DNA of 64,000 bases from Ctena decussata (Eukaryota > Mollusca > Bivalvia > Lucinida > Lucinidae), in contig OZ022508.1 in the NCBI GenBank assembly GCA_963989385.1, positions 49,267,087 to 49,331,086 of the forward strand. Reading direction: 5' to 3'. Of this stretch, positions 41,150 through 51,419 are shown in pieces. Every line of letters begins with the position of its first letter. Position 1 is the stretch's first letter. The notes under the pieces were generated by a model, which was not told the origin of the DNA, did not search any database, and saw only the letters and a list, made by a program, of their open reading frames with translations. Both the position numbers and the translations under genes were made by a program.

Positions 41150-44100
41150 AAATTTGACCTAGTGACCTAGCTTTTGACCCGACTTGACCCAGTTTCAAAC
41201 CGGATATTGTAAGAATAAACATTCTGACAAAGTTTCATTGAGATTGGATCAAAACTGTGCCCTCTGGAGCGTATACAAGGTCGTTCTTATATTTGACCTA
41301 GTGACCTAGTTTTTGATCCGACACAAACCAGTTTCAAACTTACCTAGATTTCATAAAGGTAAACATTCTGACAGAGTTTCATGAAGATTGGATCAAAACT
41401 GTGCCCTCTAGGGTGTACACAAAGTTTTTCTTACATTTGACCTAGTAACCTAGTTTTTGACCTGACATGACCTACTTTCAAACTTGGCCTAGAGTTTATG
41501 GAGATAAACATTCTGACAAAGTTTCATAAAGATTGGATCAAAACTGTGACTCAGTTTCATAAGGGGCATATATATATGGACAATAAACATTTTGACATAG
41601 TTTCATGAAGATTGGATCAAAACTGTTCCTTCTAGTGCGTACACGAGGTTTTTCTAAGATTTGACCTAGTGACCTAGTTTTTGACCTGACATGACCTACT
41701 TTCAAACTTGGCCTAGAGTTTATGGAGATAAACATTCTGACAAAGTTTCATAAAGATTGGATCAAAACTGTGTCCTCTAGAGCATACAAACGTTTTTTCT
41801 ATGATTTGACCAAGTGACCTAGTTTTTGACCCTACATGACCCAGTTTCAAATTTGTCCTTCATATTATGAGGATAAACATTCTGATAAAGTTTCATGAAC
41901 TTTGGATCGAAACTGTGCCTTCTACAGCGTACACAAGGTTTTTCTAAGATTTGACCTAGTGACCTAGTTTTTGACCCGACATGACCCAATTTCGAACTTG
42001 GCCTAGAGTTTATGGAGATAAACATTCTGACAATGTTTTATAAAGATTGGATCAAAACAGTGTCCTCTAGAGCGTACACAATGTTTTTCTATGATTTGAC
42101 CTAGTGACCTTGTTTTTGACCCAACATGACCCAGTTTCGTACTTGTCCTAGATATTATAAAGATAAACATTCTGACAAAGTTTCATGAACTTTGGATGAA
42201 AACTGTGCCTTCTAGAGTGTACACAAGGTTTTTCTAAGATTTGACCTAGTGACCTAGTTTTTGACCCTACATGACCCAGTTTCAAACTTGGCCTAGAGTT
42301 TATGGAGATATATATTCTGACGATGTTTCATATAGATTGGATCAAAACTATGTCCTCTAGAGCGTACACAAGGTTTTTCTATGATTTGACCTAGTGACCT
42401 AGTTTTTGACCCGGCGTGACCCAGTTTCAAACTTGTCCTAGATATTATGAGGATAAACATTCTGACTAAGTTTCATGAACTTTGGATGAAAACTGTGCCT
42501 TCTAGAGCGTACATAAGGTTTTTCTAAGATTTGACCTAGTGACCTAGTTTTTGACCCGACATGATCCAGTTTCGAACTTGGCCTAGAGTTTATGGAGATA
42601 AACATTCTGACAATGTTTTATAAAGATTGGATCAAAACTGTGTCCTCTAGAGCGTACACAATGTCTTTCTATGATTTGACCTAGTGACCTAGTTTTTGAC
42701 CCAACATGACCCAGTTTTGTACTTGTCCTAGATATTATAAAGATAAACATTCTGACAAAGTTTCATGAACTTTGGATGAAAACTGTGCCTTCTAGAGTGT
42801 ACACAATGTTTTTCTAAGATTTGACCTAGTGACCTAGTTTTTAACCCTACATGACCCAGTTTCAAACTTGGCCTAGAGTTTATGGAGATACATATTCTGA
42901 CAATGTTTCATATAGATTGGATCAAAACTGTGTCCTGTAGAGCATACACAAGGTTTTTCTATGATTTGACCTAGTGACCTAGTTTTTGACCCGACGTGAC
43001 CCAGTTTCCAACTTGTCCTAGATATTATGAGGATAAACATTCTGACTAAGTTTCATGAACTTTGGATGAAAACTGTGCCTTCTAGAGCGTGCACAAGGTT
43101 TTTCTAAGATTTGACCTAGTGACCTAGTTTTTGACCGGACGTGACCCAGTTTCAAACTTGTTCTAGATATTATAAAGATAAACATTCTGACAAAGTTTCA
43201 TGACTTTTGGATGAAAACTGTGCCTTCTAGAGTGTACACAAGGTTTTTCTAAGATTTGACCTAGTGACCTAGTTTTTGACCCTACATGACCCAGTTTCGA
43301 ACTTGGCCTAGAGTTTATGGAGATATATATTCTGACAATGTTTCATATAGATTGGATCAAAACTGTGTCCTCTAGAGCGTACACAAGGTTTTTCTATGAT
43401 TTGACCTAGTGACCTAGTTTTTGACCCGACGTGACCCCGTTTAAAACTTGTCCTAGATATTATGAGGATAAACATTCTGATAAAGTTTCATGAACTTCGG
43501 ATGAAAACTGTTCCTTCTAGTGCGTACACGAGGTTTTTCTAAGATTTGACCTAGTGACCTAGTTTTTGACCTGACATGACCTACTTTCAAACTTGGCCTA
43601 GAGTTTATGGAGATAAACATTCTGACAAAGTTTCATAAAGATTGGATCAAAACTGTGTCCTCTAGAGCATACAAACGGTTTTTCTATGATTTGACCAAGT
43701 GACCTAGTTTTTGACCCTACATGACCCAGTTTCAAATTTGTCCTTCATATTATGAGGATAAACATTCTGATAAAGTTTCATGAACTTTGGATCGAAACTG
43801 TGCCTTCTACAGCGTACACAAGGTTTTTCTAAGATTTGACCTAGTGACCTAGTTTTTGACCCGACATGACCCAATTTCGAACTTGGCCTAGAGTTTATGG
43901 AGATAAACATTCTGACAATGTTTTATAAAGATTGGATCAAAACAGTGTCCTCTAGAGCGTACACAATGTTTTTCTATGATTTGACCTAGTGACCTTGTTT
44001 TTGACCCAACATGACCCAGTTTCGTACTTGTCCTAGATATTATAAAGATAAACATTCTGACAGTTTCATGAACTTTGGATGAAAACTGTGTCTTCTAGAG

Positions 44101-45700
44101 TGTACACAAGGTTTTTCTAAGATTTGACCTAGTGACCTAGTTTTTGACCCTACATGACCCAGTTTCAAACTTGGCCTAGAGTTTATGGAGATATATATTC
44201 TGACAATGTTTCATATAGATTGGATCAAAACTATGTCCTCTAGAGCGTACACAAGGTTTTTCTATGATTTGACCTAGTGACCTAGTTTTTGACCCGGCAT
44301 GACCCAGTTTCAAACTTGTCCTAGATATTATGAGGATAAACATTCTGACTAAGTTTCATGAACTTTGGATGAAAACTGTGCCTTCTAGAGCGTACATAAG
44401 GTTTTTCTAAGATTTGACCTAGTGACCTAGTTTTTGACCCGACATGATCCAGTTTCGAACTTGGCCTAGAGTTTATGGAGATAAACATTCTGACAATGTT
44501 TTATAAAGATTGGATCAAAACTGTGTCCTCTAGAGCGTACACAATGTCTTTCTATGATTTGACCTAGTGACCTAGTTTTTGACCCAACATGACCCAGTTT
44601 TGTACTTGTCCTAGATATTATAAAGATAAACATTCTGACAAAGTTTCATGAACTTTGGATGAAAACTGTGCCTTCTAGAGTGTACACAATGTTTTTCTAA
44701 GATTTGACCTAGTGACCTAGTTTTTGACCCTACATGACCCAGTTTCAAACTTGGCCTAGAGTTTATGGAGATATATATTCTGACAATGTTTCATATAGAT
44801 TGGATCAAAACTGTGTCCTGTAGAGCATACACAAGGTTTTTCTATGATTTGACCTAGTGACCTAGTTTTTGACCCGAGGTGACTCAGTTTCAAACTTGTC
44901 CTAGATATTATGAGGATAAACATTCTGACTAAATTTCATGAACTTTGGATGAAAACTGTGCCTTCTAGAGCGTACACAAGGTTTTTCTAAGATTTGACCT
45001 AGTGACCTAGTTTTTGACCGGACGTGACCCAGTTTCGAACTTGTCCTAGATATTATAAAGATAAACATTCTGACAAAGTTTCATGACTTTTGGATGAAAA
45101 CTGTGCCTTCTAGAGTGTACACAAGGTTTTTCTAAGATTTGACCTAGTGACCTAGTTTTTGACCCGACATGACCCAGTTTCGAACTTGGCCTAGAGTTTA
45201 TGGAGATATATATTCTGACAATGTTTCATATAGATTGGATCAAAACGGTGTCCTCTAGAGCGTACACTAGGTTTTTCTATGATTTGACCTAGTGACCTAG
45301 TTTTTGACCCGACGTGACCCAGTTTCAAACTTGTCCTAGATATTATGAGGATAAACATTCTGACTAAGTTTCATGAACTTTGGATGAAAACTGTGCCTTC
45401 TAGAGCGTACACAAGGTTTTTCTAAGATTTGACCTGGTGACCTAGTTTTTGACCCGACGTGACCCAGTTTCGAACTTGTCCTAGATATTATTACGATAAA
45501 CATTCTGACAAAGTTTCATGAATTTAGGATGAAAACTGTGCTTTCTAGAGTGTACACAAGGTTTTTCTAAGATTTGACCTAGTGACCTAGTTTTTGACCC
45601 GACATGACCCAGTTTCGAACTTGGCCTAGATTTTATGGAGATAAACATTCTGACAAAGTTTCAGAAAGATTGGATCAAAACTGTGCCCGCTAGAGTGTAC
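41150..45700. repeat. 4.6-kb satellite of 145-bp units, about 31 copies
   Basis: TGACCTAGTGACCTAG recurs at a 145-146-bp step (CCTAG at 41672, 41818, 41963, 42253, 42398, 42543 and on). Two unit types alternate, with AGAGTTTATGGAGATA or TAGATATTAT(G/A)A(G/A)GATA, giving a 290-bp dimer. A 1885-bp higher-order repeat is superimposed (41622 onward versus 43507 onward). It ends in a (GGAC)n tract (45713-45760) and the hairpin GAGCACTTCGTGCTC at 45785-45800. Open frames inside are by-products. Confidence 0.95.
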
Positions 45701-45812
45701 ACAAGCAAAAGTTGACGGACGGACGGACGTACGGACGGACGTACGACGGACGACGGACATCAGGGTATCCCAAAAGCTCACCCTGAGCACTTCGTGCTCA
45801 GGCGAGCTTAAA
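45700..45812. repeat. GGAC tract and Helitron-like 3' hairpin
   Basis: GACGGACGGACGGACGTACG and related units, then CTGAGCACTTCGTGCTCAG and GCGAGCTTAAAA: the right terminus of the element carrying the 4.6-kb array. Confidence 0.75.
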
Positions 45813-45889
45813 ACTCAAAGAGTGTCTAACATCAGTTCAAGTGTTAACTAAGTCTCTACCAAGCATCATGAATCAGTATGCAATTAGAA

Positions 45890-46320
45890 AACTTTAATAA
45901 AGACCAAAATTTCCTAAGTCCCTGACCTTGACATCAAGGTCACTAATGGGGGGGGGGGGGGGTACTACTCTGTATCAAATCAATAAAAAGACAATTTTCT
46001 AAGCCCATGACCCTGACATCAAGGTCACTGAGGGGAGTGGGGGTAGTACTCTGAAAAACTTTGGACCAATATTTAACTACAGTGCAAGTATCAAAGGAAT
46101 CCATCCATGGGTTAAGGAGGTATTGGGCTTTAAAAAACTTGAACCAAAACATCCAGTCCAAAAAACTCCCAATTTTCTAAGTCCATGACCTTGGCATCAA
46201 GGTCACTGAGTGGGGTCTGAGTGGGGTAGGGGTGGTACTCTGTTAAACTTCGGACCAGTATCTAACTACAGTGCAAGTATCAAAAGAATCCATCCATAGG
46301 TTAAGGAGATATAGGTTTTT
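45890..46320. repeat. Tandem units with CCTTGACATCAAGG palindrome and G run
   Basis: Three units of about 145-150 bp each with TGACCTTGACATCAAGGTCA or a one-base variant, then G-rich spacers including a G15 run (45948-45962) and AACTACAGTGCAAGTATC. Confidence 0.8.
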
Positions 46321-46321
46321 A

Positions 46322-46504
46322 AACAAGACCTGTCAGTGGGACAGGATAGCTCGCCTGACAGCGCCTTGCCCATCACCTAAAAAACTTCAACGTAAAACTT
46401 TAACATTTTGCTAACGCAGCCGCCGCCGCTAACACTAACGGTAACGCTAACGCCGACGGCAGTACAATAGCTCTTCCTGAACTTCGTTCAGGCGAGCTAA
46501 AAAC
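46322..46504. mobile_element. Short Helitron-like element (family H-s), nested
   Basis: AACAAGACCTGTCAGTGGGA start, GCCGCCGCTAACAC and GCTAACGCCGACGG tract, end CCTGAACTTCGTTCAGG with CGAGCTAAA. Host array text continues across the insertion (GGTTTTTA before, ACTTTAACCAAAAGATCC after). Confidence 0.75.
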
Positions 46505-46637
46505 TTTAACCAAAAGATCCAATCCGGACAGGGATGCAGATGCCGACGCCAGGGTGACAACAATAGCTCTTCCTGAACTTTTGTTCAGGCGAGCTAAAAA
46601 CTACATACCCCTTGAAATACATTGGGGGTATAAAAGA

Positions 46638-46760
46638 ATTCCCCTAGGAGCAAAGGCTTTCCTTTAAGAGGATAACCTACTTTGCAAGGGCTTTGTCCTC
46701 CTGGGAAGCAAACAGCAAGTCGTGAAAGTTATCACCCTTTGTAATAATGGTGAAAAAACA
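46638..46760. mobile_element. Family D MITE fragment
   Basis: CCCTAGGAGCAAAGGCTTTC, CTTTAAGAGGATAACC and GGAAGCAAACAGCAAGTC correspond to the right half of family D. Confidence 0.45.
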
Positions 46761-47289
46761 ACAACATGGCAATATGCATCAACATACTTTAAGAAATGTG
46801 TAATTTCACAACATTTTTTAACTTCAATTGCTTATGAAGCACGAAGGGACAAGAAAAGCTTTTTGCTCCCAGGTACTACTTCTCACAACTCTCCTCTTAT
46901 TTTGTTCTTTCCGCTTATATAGATACCAAATTTAGACTTTTAGTATTTCCCAACATGCTGCCCGCTGCCTTTGCTATTATTTGCACCACAATCAGGTCAA
47001 GTACTTAGCATCAACACAATGATCATTCTTAAAGGTTACTTGGCAATCAATTACTTTGCAATCCTAAAAATCCAAAATCAATATTTTAGTTTTATTAGCC
47101 ATTACAGCATACTATCAAGAATTAAAGCCATTAAATTCGCACTTCAAATTAAAAATACAAGCTTAGAAACGTAGACTTACGTACTCTGCCTTCGGGACAT
47201 ATTAATTCATCTTGTGATTCTGTCGCACGAAAATAAAACAAATAAAGAAAATGAAGGTAATAAAAATCTTATTCATCTTCCCCTATTCA

Positions 47290-47557
47290 TAACCCTTAAA
47301 TTGCCAAAAAAAAATGCAAACCACAAAATTTACATCTGCAAAATTTGAAAATGTTTCATCCAAAGCTACATCACATTGAAACTTAAAAGACTAGAGAACA
47401 AACAGTGTAGATCCAGATGAGGCATCTCACAATAATGAGCTGTCTCATCTGGATCTACACTGTTTGCCCTCGTTGAGGCATCTCATAATAATGAGCTGTC
47501 TCATCTGGATCTACACTGTTTGCTAATTCAACTATTTTCATTTTTGGTGCTTTAACA
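47290..47557. mobile_element. Family A MITE with duplicated hairpin core
   Basis: Starts AACCCTTAAATTGCC and ends TTTTTGGTGCTTTAA. The hairpin plus CATCTGGATCTACACTGTTTG segment occurs twice (about 47400-47470 and 47471-47522), differing at few bases. It abuts the next family A copy. Confidence 0.75.
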
Positions 47558-47763
47558 CTTTAAGCACCAATGACGAAAATACCAGAATTTGCAAACAGTG
47601 TAGATCCAGATGAGGCAGCTCATGATGAGCTGCCTCATCTAGATCTACACTGTTTGCCCTCTAGTCTTTGAATTCTCAATATGAAATGTCTTGGACAAGG
47701 CATTTTATACACTTTTTGCAGATGTAAATTTTGTCGTCTGCTTTTTGGTCATTAAAGAGTTAA
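47555..47763. mobile_element. Family A MITE, adjacent copy
   Basis: CACTTTAAGCACCAATGACG start, perfect hairpin GATGAGGCAGCTCATGATGA and complement, right arm GCAGATGTAAATTTTGTCGT and end TTAAAGAGTTAA (TTAA 47760-47763). Confidence 0.8.
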
Positions 47764-48209
47764 TCCTATCATAATTTATCAAAACTTTCAAAGTACATCA
47801 CTGTTGTTTAAATATGTCAAAGTTAATACCAAAATATCTAAATATGGCAAAGTTTATCTTTTATACTAAGCACCTAGGTGCTAGGTGACTGGCATTTTTA
47901 CCTTGATAGTGGACAGCTCTAAGATCTTAAGCTAGTAGAAAATTAGCAACACAAAAAGCAACATTCTATAGCAACAACTGAATGCTCAGAAATATAGGCC
48001 ACCCTGAGAACTAAAACCAACTCTTATCTTCACATCAATACAAGATTTCTGGAACCACTTTTTGACAGTACCGAGTCATTCTGACTTATATTAACATTGT
48101 GCAATCTTGTCCAGATTGTTTTCTCTTCTGAGATCAACAATAAGAGGAGACAAGGGCAGATAATTTAGTGACAAGAAGAGTTGTATGAATATCATTTGGT
48201 GAGGTAAAA

Positions 48210-48319
48210 TACCATAATGTGCGTATATATTGGGACACCTAAAATAATGAATTTTCCATTTGGGGCGAATGGAAAATTTATTATTTTAGGTGTCCAAATT
48301 ACTAACGCACATTAGGGTA
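48210..48319. mobile_element. Palindromic TA-flanked MITE
   Basis: TACCATAATGTGCGTATATA and CTAACGCACATTAGGGTA ends; inner arms GGACACCTAAAATAATGAAT and ATTATTTTAGGTGTCC around TCCATTTGGGGCGAATGGA. Related to family B by its TACC..GGTA tips but with a different body. Confidence 0.75.
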
Positions 48320-48595
48320 CCATAGTCTTTCAATCATTGAGGAATTCTATACAGATAGGGAGTTTTAAAGTATGCTGTAAATAACTGTATTTTAAAACTC
48401 CTCTAGTCAAACCTTGCTTGCAATTGTGCCACACACAAACCAAAATCAGTAGACTGCAACATATATAGGTCATGGAAGCCTGATTCTGCAGTGCAGCTGC
48501 TGCTTTACAGCTATATAACCCATGTAACATCATACCAGAACATTAGAACGGTATAGGATTACAAGCCCTATCTTCAAAACAGCAGTCTTTCACCC

Positions 48596-48800
48596 TTAAC
48601 TCTTAAGCCAGTGATGAAATTAGCAAAATTTGCAAACAGCGGGGATCCTGATGAGGCGGCTCTATTATGAGCCACCTCAATGGCCTCATCTAGATCTACA
48701 CTGTTTGCCCTCTAGTCCTTGAATTCTAAATATGAAATGTCTTGGACAAGGCATTTTTTTAATTTCTGCATATGTAAATATTGTTGTCTTAAAGAGTTAA
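48596..48800. mobile_element. Family A MITE, left of a TTAA-sharing pair
   Basis: TTAACTCTTAAGCCAGTGA start, hairpin GATGAGGCGGCTCTATTATG with an 11-bp insertion in the second arm, CTGTTTGCCCTCTAGTCC, end TTAAAGAGTTAA (48797-48800). Confidence 0.7.
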
Positions 48801-48980
48801 AGTGCCGAAAAAGCAGACAGAATTTATGTCAACGAAATAAAAAAATTGTTTTGTCCAATTAGTTGTACATTTTTTGACATTTCAAAGACTAGAGGGAAAC
48901 CAGTGTAGATCCATATCAGCTGCCTCATCTGGATCTACGCTGTTTGCAAATTCAACTTTTTTCATATCTGGCGCTTTAAG
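48797..48980. mobile_element. Family A MITE, right of a TTAA-sharing pair
   Basis: TTAAAGTGCCGAAAAAGCAG start, opposite orientation to its neighbour; core GATCCATATCAGCTGCCTCA has lost part of one arm; end CTGGCGCTTTAAGG. The single TTAA at 48797-48800 serves both copies. Confidence 0.7.
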
Positions 48981-49159
48981 GTTGGTAAAACTTTACAACA
49001 CAAATTCAGAGCAACAGTATAAACTTCAAGCAAAAATTTTTTCAGATCTTCTATCTAGCACAACTAAAACTACAAATAAACCAAGCACAAACAAAATGAT
49101 GACAACAAAAACACAGCAAATCAAAACAACGTCTCAAGTTTCACGATACACAGACTCAC

Positions 49160-49361
49160 CATCTCCGATATCGAGGCTAATTCTTGTCCCCGGCAAAAAC
49201 AGATGAATCAAAACTCGCTTCCCACAGCCTCCACTAGAACTAAGGCACTTGGCAAAATCCTGGCACAAATCAGCTAGAGAATGCCAAGAGGTGGGGTTAG
49301 GGGTCACCACTGCCCCTTTTATATCATATCTGTGGCATCCTCTTAGATAACTGTAGGCCAT
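49160..49361 (-). CDS. Possible first coding exon of the OTULIN-like gene
   Basis: An open frame from ATG at 49361 runs 67 codons to a strong donor, GATG|GTGAGT, at 49160/49159. It ends with one base of a split codon, exactly what the transmembrane exon at 25525 needs; joining them makes a Val codon and a 1000-aa protein. The encoded end (GTRISLDIGD) reads smoothly into KAAGVLCVLG. Against it: the intron would be 23.6 kb, phase agreement has a one-in-three chance of being accidental, and a TATAAAAGG string lies inside the frame near 49316-49324, which would start transcription downstream of this ATG. No other in-frame Met exists between that TATA string and the donor. Treat the start as unproven; the true first exon may lie elsewhere in 25.5-64 kb or beyond. 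Confidence 0.35.
49316..49324 (-). promoter_or_regulatory. TATA-box-like string
   Basis: The minus strand reads TATAAAAGG here, followed by a G-rich stretch and, about 155 bases later, the donor of the possible first exon. It could be the core promoter of the gene, in which case the ATG at 49361 would not be the start. A TATA match alone is weak evidence in AT-rich DNA. Confidence 0.25.
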
Positions 49362-49773
49362 TCCATAGAGTTATAACATCTAGTTCCTCTCACCCAGTCT
49401 TAGTTGGAAGGAGGGAAACAGAACAGCCACATAAACCCACTGAAGAGAATAGGAAAAGTCAGATTTGAAACCAAATGGTAATGATCAGAAGGAATTTGAT
49501 AAACATACGGTAAATAAATCATGATCTGAAAATACCACTACAGTGTCTGCTCCGAATACTGTCTTATCGGTTAAACAACAAACAACGGAATCTACTGCAC
49601 AAGAAAATTATTAATGCTAAAGCAACACAGTACTCCGACGGCTAGAGATTTCTATTCTTGATTGGTTTGGCTATTACCCAACTATAGTTTTAATTGATGG
49701 TTTATCAATTTTTGTGGCACTAATAATTAATGAGCCACTAATATGACAGAATGCAAATTTAAAGCCTGTTTCA

Positions 49774-49876
49774 AACTTCAACTCAGGCAATTATCTCTAA
49801 AACAGCAGCCACCTTCCTGCTACAAACTTCAACTCAGGCAATTATCTCTAAAACAGCAGCCACCTTCCTGCTACAG
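49774..49876. repeat. 51-bp perfect direct duplication
   Basis: The block starting AAACTTCAACTCAGGCAATT and ending CACCTTCCTGCTAC occurs twice back to back (about 49774-49824 and 49825-49875) without any visible difference. Confidence 0.9.
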
Positions 49877-49939
49877 TCATTTAACTGTTTTCGTTTTTTG
49901 TTGTTTGTTTTTTTCCAATCAAACTCTTGGATTGTGTTC

Positions 49940-50174
49940 TTAAGGTAAATGTGCACACTTCCAGGGGAAGCAACTTGACTATTTTCATTTTTGTTTCCCT
50001 TCTCAAAAGGGGTCAACTTTCAAAGAATTTTGCTCCCAAAGCAAATTCTTTCCTTTAAAAGTTGACCCATTTTGGAATGGCTATGTTGTCAAGGGACACA
50101 AACATGAAGACAGAAAAGTTGGTTCCCTTTGTTAAAATGGCAGAAAAATGTGGCGGTGTACCCATACACCTTAA
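49940..50174. mobile_element. Family D MITE, full length
   Basis: TTAAGGTAAATGTGCACAC start and GTACCCATACACCTTAA end. Inner GGGGTCAACTTTCAAAGAAT, TTTGCTCCCAAAGCAAA and ATTCTTTCCTTTAAAAGTTG form the hairpin. Confidence 0.7.
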
Positions 50175-50508
50175 AATAGTCAATACTCTGTCGTTTCAAA
50201 GGTGGTTGCTGTACAGAGGTTGCAGTTTAGCCCTATTGCACTCAGAATGGCCAAAAACTCCATAGAGTTTTGGCTTTTCAGCTTGCAGTAGGGTTAATAC
50301 GAGTACCATGCAACATCACAACTTGGTTTCCCTCAATTGTACTCAGCCAAATTTTGAAAAGAAAGTTCAGATCATTTTTGTTATTTTCCCTGTTACTCTT
50401 TTATGGCACCAAGTTTATAAAGAAACGCACTTACAATCCCCAAATTAATTTTACGTGAAAACTACATATTTTGGCCCAACTCTAACCCTAGCTTTCATGG
50501 TGCATGTA

Positions 50509-50768
50509 GTTGTTGTTGTGATATAATTATTGTTTAACATCCATAGTAAACATCTATGGTCATGTCAGGACAGCCAGTTAACCTAGCCAGACTATTACTG
50601 GGCAGGCTTAGACCTCCTAAGCGGTTAACCAGTACTAAGTGCACCTACTTTCGCCAGTAACTGACAACTGCCCTTCTTGAATCAGCGGAAGGAGAAATGA
50701 AAGTAAGTGGCCGGACTGGGTATCAAACCTGGGACCTCTGGCTCTTGATTGCGCTATGCTGCCCGGCT
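50509..50768 (-). mobile_element. tRNA-derived SINE, second copy
   Basis: Same body as 11753-12006 (CTTAGACCTCCTAAGCGG, TTCGCCAGTAACTGACAACT, TCAGCGGAAGGAGAAATGAA). The head is diverged (TATCAAACC in place of box B, shortened anticodon region). The tail is GTTGTTGTTGTG on the plus strand. Confidence 0.8.
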
Positions 50769-51020
50769 CAAAATTGTATATTCCTGATTTAGGTCAAGGT
50801 CATTTGGTCATTTACGTGACAGTGCTGTCGCATTAATGTGACAATGGTGCTCTGCCTAGCAGACTTATTTAGGCGACAATGGGCCGAAAGATTTAACTAG
50901 GTGTATGAGTATTTCTCCATATTTTATATCCATTTTTACTAAGTGAAACAATTTTTGTGACTTCCTGTAGTTTGCTCCCCTTGAAACAGAAGCCCTACCA
51001 AAATGATGTCTCCCCAAAAA

Positions 51021-51190
51021 GGTTGATTGATTGATATTTTGGGTGTAACGGCCATTTGAGACAGTATTTCAGTCTATATCGGGCCGTCTCCCAGAGAGGG
51101 AGAAAGAGGAGAAATGATAGATGAGAGAAAAAATGTCCAAACAACACTCACCCGCACCTACTGCAAGCACAGTAGGCCCCTGCCCTACAA
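51021..51190. repeat. Dispersed element, inverted relative to 57691-57852
   Basis: GACAGTATTTCAGTCTATAT, CGGGCCGTCTCCCAGAG and CACCTACTGCAAGCACAGTA match the reverse complement of 57691-57852 over about 165 bp. Function and class unknown. Confidence 0.75.
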
Positions 51191-51254
51191 TGTTCTGAAT
51201 CAGTAGGAGGCCCCTGCACTGGAAGTTACACACAGCACCATCGCACCACCTGAC

Positions 51255-51415
51255 CCCCCCCCCACCCCCCCCCCCCCCACCCCCCCACCCATAAAGGAAA
51301 GAATTTGCTCCTATGGGAGCAAATTCTTTCCTCTAAGACTTGACTTTTTTGAAAGAGGAGCCAAACTGAATATGATAGAGTTGCATTCCCTGAAAGTGTA
51401 CCTATCTCCTTTAAA
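51255..51415. mobile_element. C-rich run and family D MITE half
   Basis: C/A-rich 51255-51290, then GGAAAGAATTTGCTCCTATG and its complement GAGCAAATTCTTTCCTC (perfect hairpin), continuing to GCATTCCCTGAAAGTGTACC. Confidence 0.65.
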
Positions 51416-51419
51416 TCAT

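Larger units (their letters stand above)
40212..46600. mobile_element. H-s-type Helitron-like element, expanded by nested insertions
   Basis: Left end AACAAGAGCTGTC.. with CTAGCTCGCCTG and right end CCTGAACTTTTGTTCAGG with CGAGCTAAAAA match the short family at 23031-23200. Its own array (ATCTAACATCAGTCCAAGTA at 40510, resuming as GTCTAACATCAGTTCAAGTG at 45831) is split by 40672-45812, and a further short copy sits at 46322-46504. Confidence 0.65.
36497..46634. mobile_element. Second, 10-kb interrupted copy of the GTATACCCC element
   Basis: The left end (CACATACACCCCTGACTAG, GTGCCCCACC) and array units resemble 35218-36209. The element is interrupted at about 37112-38297, 38404-40068 and 40212-46600, and its own sequence resumes after each. 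Its last piece, CATACCCCTTGAAATACATTG with GGGGGTATAAAA, lies at 46603-46634. Removing the insertions leaves a normal element of about 0.9 kb. Confidence 0.65.
25526..49159 (-). other. Putative intron 1, or DNA upstream of the gene
   Basis: 23.6 kb with no exon I can defend. It contains MITEs, a nest of Helitron-like elements, a TIR element with another inside, and satellites. If the exon at 49160 is real this is intron 1, otherwise the true first exon may be hidden here. Confidence 0.4.

Noticed and set aside
41819..43910. Two identical 68-codon minus-strand frames (41819-42025 and 43704-43910)
   Set aside because: They are by-products of the 145-bp satellite and its 1,885-bp duplication, not duplicated genes.
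41150..45700. Regular repeats that might suggest a CRISPR array
   Set aside because: Units are contiguous 145-bp monomers without unique spacers, in a eukaryotic genome.
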